A DNA stretch of 24,101 nt from Spirochaetia bacterium (GTDB lineage: Bacteria > Spirochaetota > Spirochaetia > PWKH01): positions 1 through 24,101 of the forward strand of contig SKXS01000042.1 in assembly GCA_007128345.1 (NCBI GenBank), given 5' to 3'. The position numbers were made by a program, and so were the translations under genes. The notes below the pieces were generated by a model. The model was not told the DNA's origin. It was given only the letters and a program-made list of their open reading frames with translations, and made no database searches. Numbering within the stretch: the first letter of the stretch is position 1; each line of letters opens with the position of its first letter. Below, in pieces: positions 14,912 to 21,522 of the stretch.

Positions 14912-15983
14912 GCTGATTAACCCGCCCCTTTATTTCACGGATTTCTTTTTGCAGGCTGGTTATCTGGGCATGTTTCCGTTCCATTGCCTGGTTGTCCCGA
15001 TCAATGTACTGCTTCAATTCGTCGATTTTCATCTCTGATTCAAGTTTTTTGACATCATTCTTGCGCTGCTCAATTTTCTCCCTGCTGCTTTCTATCGCGT
15101 GCAGAGTTGTGGATAGTTCGGGAATATCCTTCCCTTGGTATATCTTAGGATGCTCCAGCAAAAATGATCCGAGGCTGGCATAGAGTTTTTTCAGTTGATC
15201 ATCATGCACCGACCTGCTTTCCTGGAGCTCTTCAATACGCTTTTCCAGATTATCAGCTACTCCTGCATGGGAGAGTATCTCTTCATTCTTTGCCCTGGTT
15301 TTTTTCCTTTCTTCCAGCTGCGAGTACAGCGATTCATGATTCTTCTCTAGACGCTCATACTCCACTGCTATGGAACCAGCCGTTTTACTCTTGATATCCT
15401 TGATCAACCGGGAGGTGCAGATATGCTTGCCCGCTTTCCTGAACAGGAGCTCCCGCTCCTTGTTCAGCTGTTCTATTTCTTTTCGAATTTTCTTCTGTTT
15501 GACCCGTAATGACATGCGTTCAAACACTGAAGCGGCAACATATCGAAGCTCTATGTCCTTGAGGGACTTCTGCGCTTTTGTGAGTTTCGCGTTCTGATGG
15601 ATGACCGACGAGAATATAAGGGCAAACTCATCTTTCGCTTCACCGGCAGTATATTCCTCATACGCAATGACGCCGATTCTGCTGTACAGGGAATTTTTTT
15701 CAAATTCTATCGCTGCAATGCGCTGTTCTATTTGAGCTATTTCTTCAGATGAGTTCTTGGCTCCCCAGTTGGCCTGATTGATATCTTCTATCAGGCGGTC
15801 AATGCGTTCCATCTCCCCCTCGATGGAGCGTATCTGCTCTACAGTACCTTCATTCGGGAAATCCTTAGGATTCATATGGGGAAATACTACTTTGCCTAAA
15901 TCAGCCAGACTTATTTCAAGCTTAGTCTGTATCTGCTCTATCTCCTTTTGGAACGCACTGATCTGCGACCGCTTCTGCTCCAT
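14868..15983 (-). CDS. Long coiled-coil protein of unknown function, encoded with mltG
   Basis: 371 residues from the preferred start. Almost all of it is predicted helix with heptad-like Leu/Ile spacing and many Lys/Glu/Gln residues, for example at the N-terminus (EIEQIQTKLE), middle (KKIRKEIEQLNKERELLF) and C-terminus (QITSLQKEIREIKGRVNQH). There is no signal peptide or membrane helix. A longer reading from 16022 exists, but AAGGAG lies 8 nt before the ATG at 15983 and the predicted -10 box (16016-16011) lies between the two, so 15983 is the real start. I recognise no enzyme family. Overlap with mltG by 44 nt suggests a joint role in envelope assembly or division, perhaps as a scaffold, but this is inference only. 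Confidence 0.85.
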   Translation of the reverse strand: MEQKRSQISAFQKEIEQIQTKLEISLADLGKVVFPHMNPKDFPNEGTVEQIRSIEGEMERIDRLIEDINQANWGAKNSSEEIAQIEQRIAAIEFEKNSLYSRIGVIAYEEYTAGEAKDEFALIFSSVIHQNAKLTKAQKSLKDIELRYVAASVFERMSLRVKQKKIRKEIEQLNKERELLFRKAGKHICTSRLIKDIKSKTAGSIAVEYERLEKNHESLYSQLEERKKTRAKNEEILSHAGVADNLEKRIEELQESRSVHDDQLKKLYASLGSFLLEHPKIYQGKDIPELSTTLHAIESSREKIEQRKNDVKKLESEMKIDELKQYIDRDNQAMERKHAQITSLQKEIREIKGRVNQHADKIEELKRIIEG

Positions 15984-16010
15984 GGTACTGCTCCTTATAC
16001 GTACCTCTGT

Positions 16011-16039
16011 ATCATAGCACAATACAGTTTCCTTGACAA
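16011..16039 (-). promoter_or_regulatory. Promoter of the coiled-coil-mltG operon
   Basis: Reading leftward: -35 TTGTCA (16039-16034), 17 nt, -10 TATGAT (16016-16011). The predicted start near 16004 gives a leader of about 20 nt that contains the AAGGAG site. Its -35 overlaps that of the divergent promoter. Confidence 0.7.
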
Positions 16040-16061
16040 AGCAAGAGTCAATTTATATGCT
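16033..16061 (+). promoter_or_regulatory. Promoter of the pseudo-helicase operon
   Basis: -35 TTGACA (16033-16038, perfect), 17 nt, -10 TATGCT (16056-16061). The predicted start is near 16068, some 25-31 nt before the start codon. Confidence 0.65.
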
Positions 16062-16092
16062 TATAAATTATGCGTTATTACGGTAACAAAGC

Positions 16093-17592
16093 GTGCTGAT
16101 GAATCAAAGTATTGTGTCAGAAGACTTCTACATGCTCTGCAGAGACATAGGCTTGGAAAGGCCTACGATGCTCCAGCAGAAGTCCATGGATTTCCATACG
16201 CGGTTTGTTAAAAAGAGCATGATCATAGAAGCACTGCCCCGTGACGGTACGCTGGCTGCAGGGCTGATACCGATTATTGCTGCCAAACGCTCCAGGCATA
16301 AACATAAACAAGCAGACAAACGTACGCCAACTTACCTCATGCTGGTTGGTCACGAGAATCTGCAGCAGGTCAAAGATATGGTGGACGGCCTGCCCCGCAA
16401 GCCGGGTAACCGTTCTTGTGCGGTGATAGGCCTGAATAGGAACGCTCGCGATGACATCTCAGAACTCAGCAATCCCGCACAGGTACTTATCTCCACACCG
16501 GAAAGAATTATTGACCATATACGGCGTGACAACCTCACGCTTGCCCAGGTAACCAGCGTGACTATTATCAGGCCTGAAGGACAGCTGGATTCGGATTCCA
16601 TACACAGTTTTGATCAGGATGTGCTTTTTATCTCTTCTAAAATCAGCGGCTCTGCCCCCTATCATCTGTACACTGATTCTCCTCAAGACCTGGGAGAACT
16701 CAAAACGCTTATCAAATATCCAAAGGTGATTACCCGCAGTGAATGGTACACACCGAACCGCACAGCTGAATGGTTGGAATATGAGCAGCTTGAACTTAGT
16801 ATATTGACTGATTTCCTGTACGCATGGGGCATCCAGAAATCAGTCATTCTTTGTGCGGAGCACCAGCAGCGAGATGCTATTGCCCGCATGGCAGCTGCAG
16901 CTTCTGTCCCGCTGAGGCTGGAGGTACTCAGCTTGCGGGATTCCCTTTTGCCGCTGCTGGAGGATCCGGCTCCCCTCGTTGTGTACGGTCTGCATGAATC
17001 CCTGCGTTTCCATACGCTGCTGGATGAAGCCTTACACTCACCAAGCATTAGTTCACTCTACATATTTCTTACCCCAGATCAGCGTTACATACTCGAAGTT
17101 ATTCAGGAGAAATGTTTCATGAAACAGTCAAAAAAATTACATCCATCACAAGAAGAAGTGCTGAGAGGAAAAATCAAGACGCTCGCTGAACAGGTCAAAC
17201 TAGACAAGCACCCTGAAGAACTAGCGAGCATGAAGAAAATTATGAGGCGGTGTGTCCCGTTTCATCTCAGATCATATCTCTTTGCCTATCTCCTCAGGGA
17301 TGCAGTCGGAGGTATCAGCAACGAGGGCAGTGAGGTGTCCAATGAGCATATGGTAACCCTCTTCGTCAGCATAGGGAAAAGCAAGAAAGTGTATCCAAAG
17401 GATTTGGTTAAGCTGTTTACGAGCACACTCCCCCTGAAAGAAGATGATATCGGTTCCGTACGCGTACTAGATAACTACTCGTTCGTGAATATATCTCAGG
17501 ACTATGCAAAGCAGGCCGTAGAAACCATGGACAGCATAAAATTCCGCGGCAGAAACATTACGGTTAATTTTGCAAAGAAAAAAACAGGGTAG
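16093..17592 (+). CDS. Degenerate DEAD-box protein (pseudo-helicase) with an intact C-terminal DbpA RNA-binding domain
   Basis: 499 residues from GTG 16093 (or 497 from ATG 16099; neither has a clear Shine-Dalgarno). Residues 421-496 are a DbpA-type RRM-like domain (VTLFVSIGKSKKVYPKDLV ... IGSVRVLDNYSFVNIS ... KFRGRNITVNFAKKK), which in DbpA and CsdA binds structured rRNA. The first 340 residues follow a DEAD-box core in length and order, but key motifs are lost. Motif I reads ALPRDGTL (47-54) where the neighbour has AKTGTGKT, so the Walker Lys is gone. Motif Ib is kept as TPER (135-138). DEAD is replaced by IRPEG (159-163), SAT by SSK, and motifs V and VI cannot be found. It should bind RNA without ATP-driven unwinding. 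The reading frame is full length and starts an operon with a hydrolase gene 8 nt downstream, so it is not a decayed gene. Confidence 0.85.
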   Translation: MLMNQSIVSEDFYMLCRDIGLERPTMLQQKSMDFHTRFVKKSMIIEALPRDGTLAAGLIPIIAAKRSRHKHKQADKRTPTYLMLVGHENLQQVKDMVDGLPRKPGNRSCAVIGLNRNARDDISELSNPAQVLISTPERIIDHIRRDNLTLAQVTSVTIIRPEGQLDSDSIHSFDQDVLFISSKISGSAPYHLYTDSPQDLGELKTLIKYPKVITRSEWYTPNRTAEWLEYEQLELSILTDFLYAWGIQKSVILCAEHQQRDAIARMAAAASVPLRLEVLSLRDSLLPLLEDPAPLVVYGLHESLRFHTLLDEALHSPSISSLYIFLTPDQRYILEVIQEKCFMKQSKKLHPSQEEVLRGKIKTLAEQVKLDKHPEELASMKKIMRRCVPFHLRSYLFAYLLRDAVGGISNEGSEVSNEHMVTLFVSIGKSKKVYPKDLVKLFTSTLPLKEDDIGSVRVLDNYSFVNISQDYAKQAVETMDSIKFRGRNITVNFAKKKTG

Positions 17593-17599
17593 ATCACAT

Positions 17600-18271
17600 A
17601 TGATAATCAAACATGCGGTAGTTGGAGAACTTGAGACCAATGCCTATATTGTGAGTGCAGATGACACGCACTGTGTCTTAGTTGATCCTGGTGCTGACGG
17701 CAGCACCCTAGCTCGGATAGTCAAAGAACTTGAACTTATTCCTACTGGAATTATCTTTACCCACGGTCATCTTGATCACCTGCTCGGCGCTGAGCAGTTT
17801 ATTTCAGCTTGCGCACGGAAGGGTTTTAATCCTCTGTTATTCATACACGAACTTGAAGCTGGTTACACCGGACCGGGCTGCCTGGAGCAGCACAGCACTA
17901 TGCTGGTTTCCATAGATCCCAGAATGATAAGCCAGTATTCCTCAGAAATTTCCCGTATTCCCCGGGCAGACCACACCCTAAGACATGGGGATGTGGTGGC
18001 CGCATCAGGTCTGGAAGTGATCCATACACCAGGGCATAGTCCCGGGTCAATATGTCTGTACAATCGTGAGCACCAGGTGTTGTTTTCCGGGGATACCCTG
18101 TTCTACCATTCTGTCGGCAGGACAGACCTGCCGGGAGGAAATGACCGTTCGCTGGCTGAGAGCCTTGGCAGGATAATCGCTTTGCTGCCTGACAATACCA
18201 AGGTATATCCTGGCCATGGTCCTATGACATCAATCAAAGAAGAGCGTAAGCATAACCCGTTTATTGCATAG
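17600..18271 (+). CDS. Metallo-beta-lactamase-fold hydrolase (glyoxalase II / YcbL-like)
   Basis: 223 residues. The metal motif THGHLDH (54-60) gives HxHxDH, joined by H146 (TPGHSPGS), D165 (SGDTLF) and H206 (VYPGHGPMTS), so both metal sites are complete. HSVGRTDLPGGN (170-181) is typical of the short YcbL-type members of the glyoxalase II group, which lack the C-terminal glutathione-binding helices. The expected activity is hydrolysis of a thioester such as a hydroxyacyl-glutathione analogue in the cytosol; substrate unknown. A longer in-frame reading begins inside the upstream gene at 17570, but the residue alignment (MIIKHAVVGELETNAYIV) favours the ATG at 17600, 8 nt after the previous stop. 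It is co-transcribed with the pseudo-helicase. Confidence 0.92.
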   Translation: MIIKHAVVGELETNAYIVSADDTHCVLVDPGADGSTLARIVKELELIPTGIIFTHGHLDHLLGAEQFISACARKGFNPLLFIHELEAGYTGPGCLEQHSTMLVSIDPRMISQYSSEISRIPRADHTLRHGDVVAASGLEVIHTPGHSPGSICLYNREHQVLFSGDTLFYHSVGRTDLPGGNDRSLAESLGRIIALLPDNTKVYPGHGPMTSIKEERKHNPFIA

Positions 18272-18277
18272 ACAAAT

Positions 18278-18307
18278 CAGGGGCTCCTCTGTATGGAGAA
18301 GCCCCTG
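18278..18307. terminator. Hairpin between convergent genes (putative bidirectional terminator)
   Basis: CAGGGGCT (18278-18285) pairs perfectly with AGCCCCTG (18300-18307), and the inner bases add about four more pairs after one mismatch. It lies 7 nt after the hydrolase stop and 20 nt from the dksA-like stop. No strong T-run follows on either strand. Confidence 0.65.
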
Positions 18308-18327
18308 GATACTTCATCAGCTTGAAA

Positions 18328-18687
18328 TTACCGGTTATTCTTTTCTTCTCCGCTCTTACAGGTAATGCACAGCAGCGCATACGGTATGGCACGAAGCCGT
18401 TCTTCTGGGATTTTGGTTCCGCAGCTGAGACATCTTCCATACCGCTCATTGTGGATTCGTGAAATCGCTGATTCCACCAGTTTCAATGTCTTCAGTTCGT
18501 GCTGATTGAGCGCCTCTAGCTGCCGCTTACCGATATCATCTGCGGCAACATCCACTAAATCCTTGATGCTCATATCATCAACCATCTGCTTGAAGTCTTC
18601 ACTTTCAGCCATAAACTGCCTGATGATATTTTCCTTGATTTCGAGGAGTTTTTCTTCCATCTCGCTGATGAATTCCTTATCTACCAT
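18328..18687 (-). CDS. DksA/TraR-family zinc-finger transcription factor
   Basis: 119 residues: a helical hairpin followed by a C4 zinc finger with C86, C89, C107 and C110 (CLSCG ... LLCITC). The hairpin tip carries DLVDVA (43-48), which matches the DxxDxA motif that E. coli DksA inserts into the RNA polymerase secondary channel. It should therefore tune rRNA and amino-acid promoters with ppGpp. At 119 residues it is shorter than E. coli DksA (151), mainly at the N-terminus, which places it with short DksA-like proteins. A GGGGGTG site lies about 5 nt before the ATG. It is transcribed away from infA across a 138-bp divergent region with a palindrome. Confidence 0.92.
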   Translation of the reverse strand: MVDKEFISEMEEKLLEIKENIIRQFMAESEDFKQMVDDMSIKDLVDVAADDIGKRQLEALNQHELKTLKLVESAISRIHNERYGRCLSCGTKIPEERLRAIPYALLCITCKSGEEKNNR

Positions 18688-18730
18688 GGTATCACCCCCT
18701 CTTCACTCATTAGCCCTCACAAGTTCGTGA

Positions 18731-18759
18731 TTGATAATACAATTTACTTAAATTGTCAA
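18731..18759 (-). promoter_or_regulatory. Promoter of the dksA-like gene
   Basis: Reading leftward: -35 TTGACA (18759-18754, perfect), 17 nt, -10 TATCAA (18736-18731). A better -10 match, TATTAT (18739-18734), would leave only a 14-nt spacer. Confidence 0.5.
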
Positions 18760-18770
18760 CAGGTTGACAA
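18753..18770. promoter_or_regulatory. 18-bp palindrome between the divergent dksA and infA promoters
   Basis: TTGTCAACAGGTTGACAA is a perfect 8-2-8 inverted repeat. It contains both -35 hexamers (TGTCAA for the leftward and TTGACA for the rightward promoter). It may simply be two back-to-back -35 boxes, or also a site for one regulator that would block both genes. Confidence 0.55.
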
Positions 18771-18792
18771 AAGATTATAGAATACATAGAAT
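18764..18792 (+). promoter_or_regulatory. Promoter of infA
   Basis: -35 TTGACA (18764-18769), 17 nt, -10 TAGAAT (18787-18792, five of six consensus). The predicted start near 18799 gives a leader of about 27 nt holding the GCAGGAGG ribosome site. Confidence 0.7.
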
Positions 18793-18825
18793 TCTCAGGA
18801 ACTCAAAATATCTGCAGGAGGACCA

Positions 18826-19044
18826 GTGGCAAAAGAAGAGGCTATAGAAGTAGAAGGCATTGTGAAGGAATCACTGCCGAATACTATGTTCCGAGTAGAG
18901 CTCCAAAACAAACATCTTATACTTGCGCATTTATCAGGAAAGATGCGGAAGCACTACATACGCATCGTGCCGGGCGACCGTGTCCGGGTTGCATTGTCCC
19001 CCTATGACCTGACGAGGGGCAGGATCATCTATCGAGAACGCTGA
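18826..19044 (+). CDS. infA: Translation initiation factor IF-1
   Basis: 72 residues, the standard length. The S1/OB-fold pattern is clear: AIEVEGIVKESLPNTMFRVEL, then a loop with HLSGKMRKHYIRIVPGDRVRV and the ending PYDLTRGRIIYR. IF-1 sits in the ribosomal A site of the 30S subunit and helps IF-2 and IF-3 in start-codon choice. The start is GTG at 18826, preceded by AGGAGG at about 5 nt. It is not in a ribosomal protein operon here but alone, opposite the dksA-like gene. Its stop lies 6 nt from the stop of the convergent Smr gene, with no hairpin between them. Confidence 0.97.
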   Translation: MAKEEAIEVEGIVKESLPNTMFRVELQNKHLILAHLSGKMRKHYIRIVPGDRVRVALSPYDLTRGRIIYRER

Positions 19045-19050
19045 TACCTG

Positions 19051-19488
19051 TTACCTTTTTTTAAGTATTACCCATACAGCACCAGATCCCCCTAGTTCCC
19101 GCCCGGGGGTGCCTGTTCTCCCTGCATACGGCGAGGCTTCCAGGCAGCTGCGGACAACTTTTTTGAGCACGCTGCCGTGAGCAGACCGGTTCCCTTTCCC
19201 ATGAATGATGAGCACTTTTTGCTTACCTGAACGAGCGGAAGATTCCAGGAAGGACATAACCATACTGCGGGCTTCTTCAGCAGTGAACCCGTGCAGATCA
19301 AGCACAGCTTCAGGTTCCATGCGCTTCAAGTCTCTGACTGAATGCTCCCCTGTCTCTTCGCTTTCCTGTAAATCGGACAAATCATCTTCTGGAAGGTATC
19401 GGTCATAGAGTTCTTCAAGCTTCCTGGACTTACCCTGAGACGACTGATTCTGCTTCTCCCATGTATCCAGTATATCGCCGAAATCCAT
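19051..19488 (-). CDS. Smr-domain protein
   Basis: 145 residues. Residues 1-58 are polar and probably disordered. Residues 60-143 form an Smr domain: VLDLHGFTAEEA (62-73) with the LDLHG motif, VLIIHGKGNRS (92-102) with HGKG, and GGSGAVWVILKK near the end. The stand-alone Smr domain, as in E. coli SmrA/SmrB, is a nuclease; SmrB cuts mRNA at collided ribosomes. Whether this one acts on RNA or DNA cannot be read. Ribosome site TTGGAGGTG lies 4-5 nt before the ATG. Its stop nearly touches the infA stop, so the two transcripts likely overlap at the 3' ends. Confidence 0.92.
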   Translation of the reverse strand: MDFGDILDTWEKQNQSSQGKSRKLEELYDRYLPEDDLSDLQESEETGEHSVRDLKRMEPEAVLDLHGFTAEEARSMVMSFLESSARSGKQKVLIIHGKGNRSAHGSVLKKVVRSCLEASPYAGRTGTPGRELGGSGAVWVILKKR

Positions 19489-19505
19489 GACACCTCCAAT
19501 ACGTT

Positions 19506-19535
19506 ACTATAGAACATGTTACCAGGTTCATGCAA
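19506..19535 (-). promoter_or_regulatory. Promoter of the Smr gene
   Basis: Reading leftward: -35 TTGCAT (19535-19530), 18 nt, -10 TATAGT (19511-19506). The transcript would start about 10 nt before the start codon, which leaves just enough room for the GGAGG site. Confidence 0.5.
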
Positions 19536-19545
19536 CTGCAGGGGA

Positions 19546-19574
19546 TTGACACTCCAAATTATTTTCATTACTCT
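19546..19574 (+). promoter_or_regulatory. Promoter of tRNA-Arg
   Basis: -35 TTGACA (19546-19551, perfect), 17 nt, -10-like TACTCT (19569-19574). The predicted start near 19581 leaves about 18 nt of leader before the tRNA. The -10 is weak. Confidence 0.45.
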
Positions 19575-19598
19575 TTCAATATGTTTCATGGCATTATT

Positions 19599-19672
19599 GC
19601 CCCGTTAGCTCAGCAGGATAGAGCGGCTGCCTCCTAAGCAGCAGGTCATGCGTTCGAATCGCGTACGGGGTA
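19599..19672 (+). tRNA. tRNA-Arg (anticodon CCU)
   Basis: The 74 nt fold into a full cloverleaf: 7-bp acceptor stem, U8 and A9, a 4-bp D stem (GCTC/GAGC), a 5-bp anticodon stem (GCTGC/GCAGC) around loop CTCCTAA with anticodon CCT at 19633-19635, a 5-nt variable loop, and a T arm with TTCGAAT. The tRNA reads AGG. The acceptor begins with a G1-U72 wobble, the discriminator is A73, and CCA is not encoded. No phage or integrase gene follows, so it is not visibly used as an attachment site. Confidence 0.95.
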
Positions 19673-20014
19673 TATTTAGTACTTCTTGTGAAAGGTATTA
19701 GTCTTTTCTCTTCACAGTATATCTTTAACTTTACTATTATTCGCAAGTTTTTGAATAAGTCTGAATGTTTGAAGATTCCTGCTCACATAGGCCATGCGTG
19801 ATATCCCATACTCTCAATCTGCATCATTATTTCCTATACGTGTATTCATATATTTCATCTACAATACATCTGCTCATATTTTAGCCGGCGTACAGCTGCA
19901 AGGAACTTACATAACCGGTTATCATACTGTTTCCCGGCAAAGAACCTTCTGCTTATGCTTCATACATTGCTTAGCTGGTAATCATGACATATGATATATT
20001 CCATCGGAGGGACT
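19673..20014. other. Intergenic region upstream of pyruvate kinase
   Basis: The 342 bp between the tRNA and pyk hold no supported gene. A perfect 12-bp palindrome ATAACCGGTTAT lies at 19911-19922, about 95 bp before the pyk ATG, and could be an operator. TATCAT overlaps its right end (19920-19925) as a possible -10, but no good -35 is seen. I see no clear tRNA terminator and no known riboswitch. Confidence 0.45.
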
Positions 20015-21469
20015 ATGAAGAAACCTGCTGCATATGCAAAGATTGTTGTTACCATTGGTCCAGCTTCTCGGGATTATGCTGCGGTATCCCGTATGGTTCA
20101 GGCTGGGACACGGGTTTTCCGCCTGAATTTCAGCCACGGAACTCATGAAGACCATCTCCAAAGTACGCTGATCATTAGGAATGTTTCACAGGATACAGGG
20201 ATTCCTCTGGCCATATTCCAGGACCTGCAGGGTCCGAAAATTCGAATCGGCATGCTGGAGCATCCGGACATCGCAGTACATCCCGGTGACCGCCTGATTG
20301 TATCAGAGAAGCCAGTTATGGGAAATCGGGAGATGATCAGCATAGACTACCCGTACCTTCATGAAGAGGTTTCACCTGGAACGAAGATACTGATTGATGA
20401 CGGCCTGGTTTCTCTGGAGGTTGCAGGGGTTGCCGGTGATCAGATAGAGACCATAGTCATAGACGGCGGAGCTATCAGGCCGCGCAAGGGGGTAAACCTT
20501 CCCAACACCCCTCTTTCCCGGCTCTCTTCCTATACAAAGAAAGATGAGGAGGATCTCGCCTTTGCGTTCGAAAACGATCTTGATTATGTAGCCCTCTCCT
20601 TTGTAAGGAGCAGTATCGATGTCACCGCTTTGAAAGAATACATGAACAGGACATACGGAAGAGAAATTCCGGTTATTGCAAAGATCGAAAAACCGGAGGC
20701 AGTGAAGGACATAGACAGCATTATTGCCGTTTCAAGCGCCGTCATGATTGCCCGAGGTGATTTAGGAGTTGAGACCTCTCCTGAAGAAGTACCTATGATC
20801 CAGAAGTCAATCATACGGCGATGCTACCTTGCGGGTGTCCCGGTGATAACCGCCACCCAGATGCTTGAATCGATGATGCACAATCCTCGACCGACCCGCG
20901 CTGAAGCTGCTGATGTGGCAAATGCGGTCCTTGACGGCACAAGCGCTGTCATGCTGTCAGGTGAAACCGCAGCAGGAAAGTACCCCGTTGAGTCAGTGGA
21001 GATCATGAAACGTATCATTACCCATACTGAGGCAAGCATTGAGTACCAGAGGCTGGTGCTGGATCAGCGGCTGAACCGTGAAGATATGGAGATCAACCGG
21101 AGGAGAAGTATGACCGAGGCAGTCGGGCTGGCTACCCGGGAACTTGCCTTGGCAATCAAGGCATCATATATTGCCAGCTTTACCCATTCCGGAGGATCGG
21201 CTCGCCTGGTCTCAAAGTTCCGGCCGGGAATACCGATTATTGGGTTCAGCCCTGTGGAAGCTACTGTCCGGCGCCTCGCTTTATCATGGGGAGTAACACC
21301 GGTTTTCATTCCAGACCAAGCTTCCGTCGACGATCTGCTTATGTATGCCCCTGAATATCTGAAAGCCCTTGGCCTTGTTTCTCCTGGAGACACCATCGTG
21401 ATAACTGCGGGCGTTCCTGTCGGGAGTCCGGGAAAGACAAACATGATAAAAGCAACCGAAATCACCTGA
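20015..21469 (+). CDS. pyk: Pyruvate kinase
   Basis: 484 residues from the ATG at 20015, which has GGAGG 4 nt upstream; an in-frame start at 19991 lacks such a site. Family motifs: KIVVTIGPASR (9-19), FRLNFSHG (35-42), IFQDLQGPKIRIG (67-79), VIAKIEKPEAV (220-230) with catalytic K223 and metal ligand E225, MIARGDLGVE (244-253) with D249, and TATQMLESM (279-287). The C-terminal domain ends at the usual place, without the extra PEP-utiliser-like domain found in Bacillus. It makes ATP and pyruvate from PEP and ADP in glycolysis. It is a single-gene unit, ending at a hairpin shared with the convergent neighbour. Confidence 0.97.
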   Translation: MKKPAAYAKIVVTIGPASRDYAAVSRMVQAGTRVFRLNFSHGTHEDHLQSTLIIRNVSQDTGIPLAIFQDLQGPKIRIGMLEHPDIAVHPGDRLIVSEKPVMGNREMISIDYPYLHEEVSPGTKILIDDGLVSLEVAGVAGDQIETIVIDGGAIRPRKGVNLPNTPLSRLSSYTKKDEEDLAFAFENDLDYVALSFVRSSIDVTALKEYMNRTYGREIPVIAKIEKPEAVKDIDSIIAVSSAVMIARGDLGVETSPEEVPMIQKSIIRRCYLAGVPVITATQMLESMMHNPRPTRAEAADVANAVLDGTSAVMLSGETAAGKYPVESVEIMKRIITHTEASIEYQRLVLDQRLNREDMEINRRRSMTEAVGLATRELALAIKASYIASFTHSGGSARLVSKFRPGIPIIGFSPVEATVRRLALSWGVTPVFIPDQASVDDLLMYAPEYLKALGLVSPGDTIVITAGVPVGSPGKTNMIKATEIT

Positions 21470-21482
21470 GTTCAGCACCAAC

Positions 21483-21506
21483 TATACCCGTTTCCGTACG
21501 GGTATA
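21483..21506. terminator. Hairpin between convergent genes (putative bidirectional terminator)
   Basis: TATACCCGT (21483-21491) pairs perfectly with ACGGGTATA (21498-21506) across a 6-nt loop. It lies 13 nt after the pyk stop and 16 nt from the next gene's stop. The flanks are AT-rich but lack a proper T-run. Confidence 0.6.
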
Positions 21507-21522
21507 TAATACCTCTATTCGG

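Noticed and set aside
15984..16022. N-terminal 13-residue extension of the coiled-coil protein
   Set aside because: It would start upstream of the predicted -10 box; AAGGAG fits the ATG at 15983 instead.
19794..19994. 66-residue + strand open frame before pyk
   Set aside because: No Shine-Dalgarno and unconvincing composition; probably chance in the leader region.
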